This document shows positions 31,281-37,685 of a stretch of DNA of 37,685 nt, piece after piece. Each line of letters opens with the position of its first letter. The first letter of the stretch is position 1. The notes under the pieces were generated by a model. That model did not search any database. It was not told where the DNA came from and saw only the letters and a program-made list of their open reading frames with translations. Source of the DNA: an uncultured Collinsella sp. (GTDB lineage Bacteria; Actinomycetota; Coriobacteriia; Coriobacteriales; Coriobacteriaceae); NCBI GenBank assembly GCA_958453935.1, contig CAUDZT010000015.1, positions 1-37,685 on the forward strand, in the 5' to 3' direction. The position numbers and the translations under genes were made by a program.

Positions 31281-32918
31281 TTAGTACATACCGCCGCCCT
31301 GCTGACCAGCGGTAGCAGCAGCGATAGCGTCCTCAAGCTGAGTATTCTTGGGCACATCGGAGACGGTAGCCTCGGTGATGAGGATCAGGCTGGCGACAGA
31401 AGCAGCGTTCTGCAGGGTAACGCGGCTGACCTTGACGGGGTCGAGGACGCCCATCTCGATCATATCGCCCCACTCGCCGTTGGCAGAGTTGAGACCCTGG
31501 CCGGCGGGCAGCTCGGCAACCTTGTCGACCACGACAGCGCCCTCAAAGCCAGCGTTCTTGGCGATGGTGGCGACCGGAGCGGTCAGAGCCTTCTTGACGA
31601 TGTCGACACCGATCTTCTCCTCGGGGTCATCGAGCTCAACGGCGTCGAGCGCAGGAGCAGCGTCCATGAAGGCGACGCCGCCACCGGCGACGATGCCCTC
31701 CTCGACAGCAGCGCGGGTAGCCTGCAGGGCGTCCTCGACGCGGTGCTTGATCTCCTTGAGCTCGGACTCGGTAGCAGCGCCGACCTTGATGACGGCAACG
31801 CCACCGGAGAGCTTGGCCAGGCGCTCCTGGAGCTTCTCGCGGTCGAAGTCAGAGGTGGTGTTCTCCATCTCGCCCTTAATCTGAGCGATGCGGGCGTCGA
31901 TGGCCTCCTTGGAGCCAGCGCCGCCGACGACGACGGTGTTGTCCTTGGAGATGGTGACGGACTTAGCGGTACCGAGCATATCTGCGGTGATGTCAGCGAC
32001 CTTCACGCCCAGCTCGTCCAGGGCAGCCTGGCCACCGGTGAGGACGGCGATGTCCTCGAGGATGCGCTTGCGGCGATCGCCGTAGCCCGGGGCCTTGACG
32101 GCGCAGACGTTGAGGGCGCCACGGATCTTGTTGAGGACCAGGGTAGGCAGAGCCTCGCCGTCGATGTCCTCAGCGATGATGAGCAGGCCACGGCCAGCGC
32201 GCTGGACAGCCTCGAGAACAGGCATGATGTCCTGGACGCTGGAGATCTTCTGGTCGGTGATGAGGATGTACGGATCCTTCATCACGGCCTCCATGCGGTC
32301 GTTGTCCGTGACAAAGTAAGCGGAGACGTAGCCCTTGTCGAACTGCATGCCCTCGACGGTGTCGATGGTGATGTCGAACGTCTGGGAATCCTCGACGGTG
32401 ATGACGCCGTCCTTGCCCACGACCTCCATGGCCTCGGCGATCTTCTCGCCGACCTCGGGGTCACCGGCGGAGATGGTACCGACGGAAGCAATCTGCTCCT
32501 TGGTCTCGACCGGCTTGGCCTGCTTCTTCATCTCGGCGACGGCGGCGTTGACAGCCTTGTCGATGCCGCGACGGATGGCCAGCGGGTTGGCGCCAGCGGC
32601 GACATTGCGCAGACCGTCGTTGACGATGGCCTGAGCGAGCAGGGTTGCGGTGGTGGTGCCGTCACCCACGGTGTCGTTCGTCTTGGTGGCAACCTCCTTC
32701 ACCAGCTGGGCACCCATGTTCTCGATGTTGTCCTCGAGCTCAATCTCCTTGGCGACAGAAACGCCGTCGTTGGTGATGGTCGGAGCACCGAACGTGCGCT
32801 GCAGCGCGACATAGCGACCCTTGGGGCCCATGGTGACGGTAACGGCGTCGGCCAGAGTGTTGACACCCTTGGCGAGCTTAGCGCGGGCATCGGTGTTGAA
32901 CGTAATGTTCTTTGCCAT
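31281..32918 (-). CDS. groL: Chaperonin GroEL (60 kDa)
   Basis: The 545-residue ATP-driven chaperonin forms the double-ring folding chamber. It begins MAKNITFNTDARAKLAKG. It contains VTMGPKGRYV, the ATP-binding loop GDGTTTATLLAQAIV, the apical segment with GYVSAYFVTD, and the AAVEEGIVAGGGVAF signature. It ends in a Gly-Gly-Met type tail (QQGGGMY), shorter than the GGM repeats of E. coli. Length is normal. The start at 32918 is supported by TGGAGG. It is the second gene of groES-groEL, 96 bp after groES. Confidence 0.98.
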   Translation of the reverse strand: MAKNITFNTDARAKLAKGVNTLADAVTVTMGPKGRYVALQRTFGAPTITNDGVSVAKEIELEDNIENMGAQLVKEVATKTNDTVGDGTTTATLLAQAIVNDGLRNVAAGANPLAIRRGIDKAVNAAVAEMKKQAKPVETKEQIASVGTISAGDPEVGEKIAEAMEVVGKDGVITVEDSQTFDITIDTVEGMQFDKGYVSAYFVTDNDRMEAVMKDPYILITDQKISSVQDIMPVLEAVQRAGRGLLIIAEDIDGEALPTLVLNKIRGALNVCAVKAPGYGDRRKRILEDIAVLTGGQAALDELGVKVADITADMLGTAKSVTISKDNTVVVGGAGSKEAIDARIAQIKGEMENTTSDFDREKLQERLAKLSGGVAVIKVGAATESELKEIKHRVEDALQATRAAVEEGIVAGGGVAFMDAAPALDAVELDDPEEKIGVDIVKKALTAPVATIAKNAGFEGAVVVDKVAELPAGQGLNSANGEWGDMIEMGVLDPVKVSRVTLQNAASVASLILITEATVSDVPKNTQLEDAIAAATAGQQGGGMY

Positions 32919-33014
32919 GGTAGGTAATCCTCCAAAAGAAATGTGACTCGCGTCGCCGCTTCCGAGTCCTATGCGACGATCGCGTTCAAAGACGAATCAG
33001 AGATTCTGACGAGA

Positions 33015-33308
33015 CTAGGCCTCGACGACGGCGTAGATGTCGTCAGCGCGCATCAGCAGATACTTCTCGCCGTCGACCTTGACCTCGTTGCCACCGAACT
33101 TACCGTAGATGACAACGTCACCGACCTTGACGTCCATGGGGATGCGCTCACCCTTGTCGTTGACCTTGCCAGCGCCAACGGCAACGATGGTGCCGCGCTG
33201 CGGCTTCTCCTGAGCGTTGCTGGCGATATACAGACCAGAAGCGGTCTTCTGCTCGGCCTCGTCGGGCTTGACCAGAACACGATCTGCAAGCGGCTTCAAA
33301 GACGACAT
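33015..33308 (-). CDS. groS: Co-chaperonin GroES (10 kDa)
   Basis: The 97-residue lid of the chaperonin begins MSSLKPLADRVLVKPDEAE. It contains the mobile loop EQKTASGLYI, GTIVAVGAGKVN, VKVGDVVIYGKFGGNEVKVDGEKYLLM and a C-terminal DDIYAVVE. The start at 33308 has a very strong AAGGAGGAG. No CIRCE element (TTAGCACTC-N9-GAGTGCTAA) is found between the start and the palindrome that begins at 33446, so HrcA control is not supported by sequence. An AT-rich stretch with TTGACT and TATAAC on the minus strand (about 33400-33430) is a possible promoter, but the spacing is too short for a standard one. Confidence 0.98.
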   Translation of the reverse strand: MSSLKPLADRVLVKPDEAEQKTASGLYIASNAQEKPQRGTIVAVGAGKVNDKGERIPMDVKVGDVVIYGKFGGNEVKVDGEKYLLMRADDIYAVVEA

Positions 33309-33445
33309 GCTTGTCTCCTCCTTTTTGGGCCGCGCGGTTATGCCACGCGAATTAACCCTTTTTGTTTGCGTACGCGTTGAATGGTACCCACGAATGGCGG
33401 GTTATACAACACGGAGTCAAAAAATCTTATTTTTTGGCACTTAGA

Positions 33446-33656
33446 TTTTCTGAATGCCGGGGGATAACTTAGCAGTGGCTCCCGTGTGGCTGCGGAGGGG
33501 CGGGATATAAGGTTTCCTGCTCGGGCAGTCCTGCTCGCGCGAAGGCCACATTAAGTGGCCTTCGGCTCGTGCGGAACTCGCGATAAACCTTATATCCCGC
33601 CCCTCCGCAGCCACACGGGAGCTGAGTCAACGTTATCGAGCCCGGCATTCAGAAAA
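33446..33656. repeat. 211-bp nested palindrome upstream of groES
   Basis: Three perfect stems are nested: 16 bp (33446-33461 with 33641-33656), 37 bp (33479-33515 with 33585-33621) and 10 bp (33540-33549 with 33555-33564, loop ATTAA). They are separated by internal loops of 17-24 nt; both outermost loops share GATAAC in inverted order. There is no open frame of note and no T tail. A perfect 37-bp arm cannot be a simple terminator. The region 33309-34228 contains no gene: it holds this palindrome, an inverted-repeat element (33731-33974) and small hairpins. Confidence 0.85.
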
Positions 33657-33730
33657 GTCAGCGCAGCAAAATGGCGATGCGGATAGGGATGCGGGAATGG
33701 TTTTCGCCGCGCGCACGGGTCCCCTGGGGA

Positions 33731-33974
33731 GCACCGTGCATTTTTGGGAGTATTCAGCAAGCCAGGACGGCTGCATACGCGCCGGACACACCATATTGAT
33801 CCCAAGGACACCTTCGACCGGCGATTTAAGTCGGCAGGCAAACTCCGTCAGGACAAAAAGGGGCGCCTCGCGCCGTACAGGAGCCCAAAATGACGTCAAT
33901 CTCCGCAACGTTACCCAACCGCAGCGGCACCGACGGGGCATGCGGTGCTGAATACTCCGTTTTTTGCACGGCGC
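33731..33974. mobile_element. 244-bp element with 29-bp imperfect terminal inverted repeats (MITE-like candidate)
   Basis: Arms 33731-33759 and 33946-33974 share two perfectly complementary blocks, CCGTGCA and GGAGTATTCAGCA, separated by facing T runs (22 of 29 positions complementary). The interior has a GGCGC-CTC-GCGCC hairpin and a 102-codon minus-strand frame without recognisable features. It may be a non-autonomous mobile element or a structured intergenic RNA. Confidence 0.4.
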
Positions 33975-34083
33975 GGGCGGGGGTACATCAGGATCAGAAA
34001 GAACATCCCAGCCTATTTATGCAATTCGTAATGGAAAGTATGCAAAACACCTAGAGATAGCATTGCTGCTGTCCAAATTGAGC

Positions 34084-34113
34084 GCGCGGGGAAGCGGCGC
34101 CTCCGCCCCGCGC
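34084..34113. repeat. GC-rich hairpin in the gap before the amidohydrolase terminator
   Basis: GCGCGGGG / CCCCGCGC arms (34084-34091, 34106-34113) enclose an inner CGG/CCG pair. There is no T tail on either strand. Its role is not evident. Confidence 0.45.
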
Positions 34114-34162
34114 CCAGATCAAGCAGGGCGGGGACGCTCCTAACGAACCCCCATCGGCAAAC

Positions 34163-34210
34163 AAACGCGGCTCGAGCGCCATCCCAAAATATGCTGCCCG
34201 AGCCGCGTTT
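34163..34210 (-). terminator. Intrinsic terminator of the amidohydrolase gene
   Basis: A perfect 12-bp stem (AAACGCGGCTCG / CGAGCCGCGTTT) with a 24-nt loop lies 18 bp past the stop codon. The minus-strand tail is TTTGTTTG. Confidence 0.8.
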
Positions 34211-34228
34211 AACGGTACGGCATGAATA

Positions 34229-35866
34229 TTAGCGCTCGTAGATTAAGTTGCCCGCCAGGTAGGTGGCCTGAACCTTGGTGGCTTGCAGCTCTTGGGGGTC
34301 GATGGTGAGCGGGTTTTGGTCCAGGACTACCAGGTCGGCGTATTTGCCGGGCTCTAGGCTGCCGAGGTTTTGCTCGTCGCCCGCTGCGTACGCGCTGCCA
34401 AGCGTGTAGCTGCGCAGGGCCGTTGCCGCGTCGATACGCTCGCTCGGCAGCCAGCCGCCCTCGGGCCAGTGGCTGCGGGGATCTTGGCGTGTGATAGCCG
34501 TGTAGAGCACGTTCATGCTGGTAACGGCCGTGATGGGGCTGTCGGTACCGAAAGCTTGACGGATACCGCGCTGCTGATAAGTTGCGAACGGCCACATGAT
34601 GCGGCTGCGTTCCAGGCCCAGGTCGCGCTCCGGGCCACCCGGGTCGAGCGTGATGTGGCAAGGCTGGCTCGAGGCAATGACGTTGAGCTTGCGCAGACGA
34701 TCGATGTCCTGAGGCAGCAGATTCTCCAGGTGCTCAAGCGTATTGTGGCCGTGCTGGGGCAAGCCGTAGAGCTCTGCCGCCTCCTCAAAGATATCGAGTG
34801 CGGCATGGATGGCACCGTCGCCGATAACGTGGATGCGCACGGTATGGTCACGCTCGGCTGCCGCCAAAACCAACTTGCGCATACGCTCGACAGGGACCGT
34901 CAGGCGGCCCTGGTCGCCCGGGAAGCGCGGGTTGGTATAGGGCTCAGTGAGGTATGCGGTATGCTCGCTCGACACGCCGTCGAAGAACTGTTTAAAGCCT
35001 GGCGCCGAGAGCAGCGCGTTGTTTGCGTAGCGGGTCTGAAGTTCTTCCAAGCGCGATTGGTCATCCAACAGCGTGGGGAACAGGTGGGCGCGAATGCCCA
35101 GCTTGCCAATCGCCTGAAGCTTGTCGTAGACGTCGTCGCGGATAAAGTCACAGCCCGGCATGGGCATGAGCGACATGTCGCAAATCGAGGTAATGCCCTG
35201 CTCGGCCATGCGTTTCATTTGGTCGGCATACGCGCTCGCGATGCGATCCTCGCCCAGCCACTCAAGACAGCGCGGCAGCAGCTGCATGGCCGCAGCCTCG
35301 TGAGCGATACCCGTGAGCTCGCCATTTGCATCCTTGTCGTAGCTGCCACCCGCCGGCGGCTCGCTGTCGCGCGTCACGCCGAGTGCCTCGAGCGCGCGGC
35401 TGTTGAGCCACAGCGTATGGCCGTCGCCCGAATACATAACGCAGGGGCGATCGGGGAATGCCGCATCGAGCGACGCCTTGGTAGGATGCTCGGGCGGGTC
35501 CCAACGGTAGTCGCGCCAGCCCTGAGTCACAACCCAAGCGTCGTCGGGCAGGTCCTGGGAAAACTCGAGCGCGTGTTGCACCAGCGCCGCCTCGGACGTG
35601 CCCATATCCATGAGCATGTACGGCGAGGAGCCGACCGAGGTATGGAAGAAGTGCAGATGAGCGTCATGGAAACCTGGGCAGACAAACTGCTCGCCGTAGT
35701 CGATAACCGGCGTGGCGGCAGGCGCGGCGGCAATCACGTTATCGGGCGCACCGACTGCGACGATACGGTCGCCTGCGATGGCAATCGCCAGCTCGCGGGC
35801 GGTATCGATGCCGTCTTGCGCGGTAAAGACGTTCTTGGAGCGGATAATCCGATCGATATGTTGCAT
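34229..35866 (-). CDS. Amidohydrolase family protein (YtcJ-like, Amidohydro_3)
   Basis: The 545-residue metal-dependent hydrolase has an N-terminal beta-sandwich start (IIRSKNVFTAQDG). The metal-binding HxH in PGFHDAHLHFF is followed by a family Gly-Trp segment in TQGWRDYRW. A TIM-barrel core follows, with HVIGDGAIHAALDIFE and the late Asp in FGTDSPI. The C-terminal segment is SLEPGKYADLVVLDQNPL, as in YtcJ-like N-substituted formamide deformylases. Substrate is unknown. The start is set at 35866 (MQHIDRII), with GGGGAT upstream; in-frame ATGs at 35872 and 35878 are possible alternatives. The frame remains open far upstream but that part overlaps the divergent M20 gene and is not coding. Confidence 0.88.
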   Translation of the reverse strand: MQHIDRIIRSKNVFTAQDGIDTARELAIAIAGDRIVAVGAPDNVIAAAPAATPVIDYGEQFVCPGFHDAHLHFFHTSVGSSPYMLMDMGTSEAALVQHALEFSQDLPDDAWVVTQGWRDYRWDPPEHPTKASLDAAFPDRPCVMYSGDGHTLWLNSRALEALGVTRDSEPPAGGSYDKDANGELTGIAHEAAAMQLLPRCLEWLGEDRIASAYADQMKRMAEQGITSICDMSLMPMPGCDFIRDDVYDKLQAIGKLGIRAHLFPTLLDDQSRLEELQTRYANNALLSAPGFKQFFDGVSSEHTAYLTEPYTNPRFPGDQGRLTVPVERMRKLVLAAAERDHTVRIHVIGDGAIHAALDIFEEAAELYGLPQHGHNTLEHLENLLPQDIDRLRKLNVIASSQPCHITLDPGGPERDLGLERSRIMWPFATYQQRGIRQAFGTDSPITAVTSMNVLYTAITRQDPRSHWPEGGWLPSERIDAATALRSYTLGSAYAAGDEQNLGSLEPGKYADLVVLDQNPLTIDPQELQATKVQATYLAGNLIYER

Positions 35867-35953
35867 GGGCATCCCCATCTCTGGCAGGAAATTCAACACC
35901 CCCGAGTGTACTCCCCCGCCCTTGCAACAAAACTCCAAGCGGCAAACGGCAAC

Positions 35954-35983
35954 TTTACCAGCCCTAGCGGCAGGTGGCATACT
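35954..35983 (+). promoter_or_regulatory. Promoter of the M20 peptidase gene
   Basis: TTTACC (35954-35959), an 18-bp spacer and CATACT (35978-35983) lie ~50 bp upstream of the start codon in the divergent gap 35867-36034. A minus-strand TACACT near 35902-35907 could serve the amidohydrolase gene. Confidence 0.5.
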
Positions 35984-36034
35984 GGAGAGAGCCTGTACGA
36001 TTTTGCGATCAACCCAGCAAGGAGCAAATCGACC

Positions 36035-37498
36035 ATGACGAAAACCAAGGCACAGCAGATTATGGCAGCAACCGAGGTTCGCGCGGCAGACGACGTCACC
36101 GCGGCCATCCAAGATATCGCCGCCGAGTTTGAGCCCTATATCATCAAGCAGCGCCGGCACTTCCATAAGCACCCGGAGCTGAGCCTTGCCGAGGAGCGCA
36201 CGACCTCCGACATCGCCAACCAGCTCGATGCCATGAATATCCCCTACGAGCGTCCACTCAAGACGGGCCTGGTGGCGACGCTTCGCGGTACCGCGCCGGA
36301 CGCCTACCGCGAGGACGGCACGCCGCGCCGCCGCATCCTGCTGCGCGCCGACATCGACGCCCTGCCCGTCACCGAGCAGACCGGCGAGGAGTTCGCCAGC
36401 GTCAACGAGGGCTGCATGCATGCCTGCGGCCACGACTGCCATATCGCCATGATGCTCGGCACGTTGCAGATTCTGCGCCACATGACCGATGACATTCACG
36501 GCGAGGTCCGCATCGTGTTCCAGCCCAGCGAGGAAAACGGCCAGGGTGCCAAGCTCATGATCGGCACCGGCGTGCTCGATGGCGTCGATGGCGCCTATGC
36601 CGCTCACATTTGGAGCGAGGTCGACGCCGGCACCGTGAGCTGCGAGCCCGGCCCGCGCATGGCCAATACCGACTGGTTCCGCATCGACGTTCGCGGCACC
36701 TCGTGCCACGGTGCCATGCCCCAGCGCGGCCACGACGCCGTTATGGTTGCCGCCGAAATCGTCAACGCCCTGCAGACCATCGTCTCGCGCGAGATTAGCC
36801 CCTACGAACCCGCCGTCATCACCGTCGGCGAACTGCACGGCGGCACCGCGCGCAACGTTATCGCCGGCACGGCGTACCTCGCCGGCACAGTGCGCACCTA
36901 TGGCGACAAGACGCATGAGGAAATGCCCGAGCTTATGCGCCGCATCGTGGAGCACACCGCAGCAGCACTAGGCGCCGAGGCCGAACTCACCGACTACACC
37001 ATCGCCAACTACAAGGTCGAAAACGATGCCGCCTCGAGCGAGCGCTGCCGCCAAGCTGTGCTCAAGTGCCTGGGCCCCGCAGGCGAGGGCCATTACCGCG
37101 GCACGCTTTCGGGCGAGGATTTCTCGGAGTACCTGCGCCGTGTGCCGGGCGTGCTCGCCTTTGTTGGCACGCGCAACCCCCAGATCGGCGCCACCTATGC
37201 CCAGCACTCCTGCTTCTACAAGATCGACGAGAGCGTGCTCGCCAAGGGATCCATGGTAGCCGCCCAGTATGCCATCGACTTTTTGGCCGAGCCCACGCAA
37301 GAAGAGCTCGACGGCCCCACGATCGCCGCGGTTGCCGAGACCAATCCCGACCTGGCCGCCAAGCTGCGCTCTGCCAAGGCCACGTCCGCCGAGGCTCGCG
37401 ATGCTATCCATGATGCCCGCACGGCGCGCCATGCCGCCATCAAGGGCATCCATGATGCACGTGCCGCTGCTCGCCGCGAGGAGAAGCACGACGAGTAG
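36035..37498 (+). CDS. M20 family amidohydrolase / metallopeptidase (hippurate hydrolase-like)
   Basis: The 487-residue zinc-dependent amidohydrolase is of the M20D type (IAA-amino acid, hippurate and N-acyl amino acid hydrolases). Motifs: RRHFHKHPELSLAE (40-53), RADIDALPVTE, HACGHDCHIAM (129-139) with the metal ligands Cys131 and His133, FQPSEENGQGAK with the catalytic Glu pair, GTSCHGAMPQRGHDAV in the dimerisation lid, and SGEDFSEYL. After the normal end of the fold (about 420) there is a ~60-residue charged extension, probably helical, ending in EEKHDE. The start at 36035 is chosen because AAGGAG lies 9 bp upstream; a much longer open frame is antisense to the neighbour. It may work with the divergent amidohydrolase on N-acylated compounds (inferred). 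Confidence 0.92.
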   Translation: MTKTKAQQIMAATEVRAADDVTAAIQDIAAEFEPYIIKQRRHFHKHPELSLAEERTTSDIANQLDAMNIPYERPLKTGLVATLRGTAPDAYREDGTPRRRILLRADIDALPVTEQTGEEFASVNEGCMHACGHDCHIAMMLGTLQILRHMTDDIHGEVRIVFQPSEENGQGAKLMIGTGVLDGVDGAYAAHIWSEVDAGTVSCEPGPRMANTDWFRIDVRGTSCHGAMPQRGHDAVMVAAEIVNALQTIVSREISPYEPAVITVGELHGGTARNVIAGTAYLAGTVRTYGDKTHEEMPELMRRIVEHTAAALGAEAELTDYTIANYKVENDAASSERCRQAVLKCLGPAGEGHYRGTLSGEDFSEYLRRVPGVLAFVGTRNPQIGATYAQHSCFYKIDESVLAKGSMVAAQYAIDFLAEPTQEELDGPTIAAVAETNPDLAAKLRSAKATSAEARDAIHDARTARHAAIKGIHDARAAARREEKHDE

Positions 37499-37542
37499 TC
37501 GATCCACGACCATCTCGCAGTCATAGCCGCATCGCGATATCA

Positions 37543-37584
37543 AAGCGGGGGCGGACGCTTCGGCACGTCCGCCCCCGCTTATTT
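37543..37584 (+). terminator. Intrinsic terminator of the M20 gene
   Basis: A perfect 15-bp stem (AAGCGGGGGCGGACG and its complement) with an 8-nt loop is followed by ATTTG. It may act on both strands if a minus-strand gene ends to its right. Confidence 0.8.
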
Positions 37585-37641
37585 GTCAAGCGCTATTTCT
37601 ACCGTTTCTACCCCGTCCCCAACCGGCAGATGGCAGGGTTT

Positions 37642-37685
37642 CTAGTAAGGCGGGACCTCGTCGCAGATAGGCCCGGGGTCGGGCT
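37642..37685 (-). CDS. Possible C-terminus of a minus-strand gene entering from the right edge
   Basis: An open minus-strand frame from the window edge ends at a TAG (37642-37644) and reads PDPGPICDEVPPY. Its position beside a terminator fits a gene end, but 14 codons are too few to judge and no family is recognisable. Confidence 0.25.
   Translation of the reverse strand, partial: PDPGPICDEVPPY

Noticed and set aside
31272..32927. A 551-codon plus-strand frame opposite groEL
   Set aside because: It mirrors the codon bias of groEL, is low complexity (Asp/Gly/Leu-rich) and has no family features.
33430..33449. CIRCE-like half site TTGGCACTTAG upstream of groES
   Set aside because: It is only a loose match to TTAGCACTC and has no partner half site at the required 9-bp spacing.
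33633..33941. A 102-codon minus-strand frame in the gap downstream of the amidohydrolase gene
   Set aside because: It runs through an inverted-repeat element, has no good ribosome binding site and an erratic composition. It could be element-borne, but coding cannot be supported.
34370..36034. Upstream in-frame extension of the M20 peptidase gene
   Set aside because: It lies antisense to the amidohydrolase gene. The conserved fold and the AAGGAG ribosome binding site begin only at 36035.
35879..36955. Upstream in-frame extension of the amidohydrolase gene
   Set aside because: It lies antisense to the M20 gene and carries no similarity to the amidohydrolase N-terminus.
1..37685. CRISPR array, prophage, defence system or secondary-metabolite cluster
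   Set aside because: No regularly spaced repeats and no phage structural, nuclease, transposase or biosynthetic genes are present. Only the HipA-like gene is even loosely related to such functions.

Overview
The window looks like chromosome from a high-GC Gram-positive actinobacterium of the class Coriobacteriia, probably Collinsella or a close relative. This is inferred from GC-rich third codon positions, strong GGAGG-type ribosome binding sites, a ClpC-type unfoldase, a Veg protein, a LysRS with an extra tRNA-binding domain, fused ECF ATPases and the gene orders. No 16S rRNA is present to confirm it. Nearly everything from 1.2 to 35.9 kb is on the minus strand. The exceptions are a truncated HipA-like gene at the left edge, a tRNA-Val, and an M20 peptidase at the right edge.

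Layout, left to right. 0-1.2 kb: 3' part of a HipA-like kinase, poorer in GC than the rest. 1.2-8.3 kb: dipeptidase PepD, ClpC, a DUF2798-like membrane protein behind a terminator-containing leader, and a ThrE/YjjP-YjjB-type exporter. 8.3-16 kb (transcribed right to left): murI-rph-rdgB-dtd, veg-ispE, tRNA-Pro(CGG), tatA, greA-lysS. 16-20.7 kb: a HAD phosphatase, a MurE-like ligase and asparagine synthase. 20.8-21.3 kb: tRNA-Val(UAC), a tRNA T-arm-like scrap and a 216-bp element with 32-bp terminal inverted repeats. 21.3-26.4 kb: the arginine operon argC-argJ-argB-argD, preceded by three matching palindromic boxes that look like ArgR operators. 26.4-30.9 kb: an FMN riboswitch followed by ribU, a fused double ECF ATPase, ecfT and two tandem FMN-binding split-barrel (PPOX) genes. 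31-34.2 kb: groES-groEL, flanked by very long nested palindromes and a second element with terminal inverted repeats. 34.2-37.6 kb: a divergent amidohydrolase / M20 peptidase pair.

Most genes are housekeeping: proteostasis (ClpC, GroESL, PepD), translation (LysRS, DTD, tRNAs, RNase PH), transcription (GreA), envelope (MurI, MurE, TatA, IspE) and amino-acid or vitamin supply (Arg, Asn, riboflavin). I see no CRISPR array, phage, defence island or biosynthetic cluster. The least explained material is between the genes. There are several long, often perfect nested palindromes (largest 33446-33656 with a perfect 37-bp arm), two terminal-inverted-repeat elements, and leaders carrying complete intrinsic terminators just before start codons.
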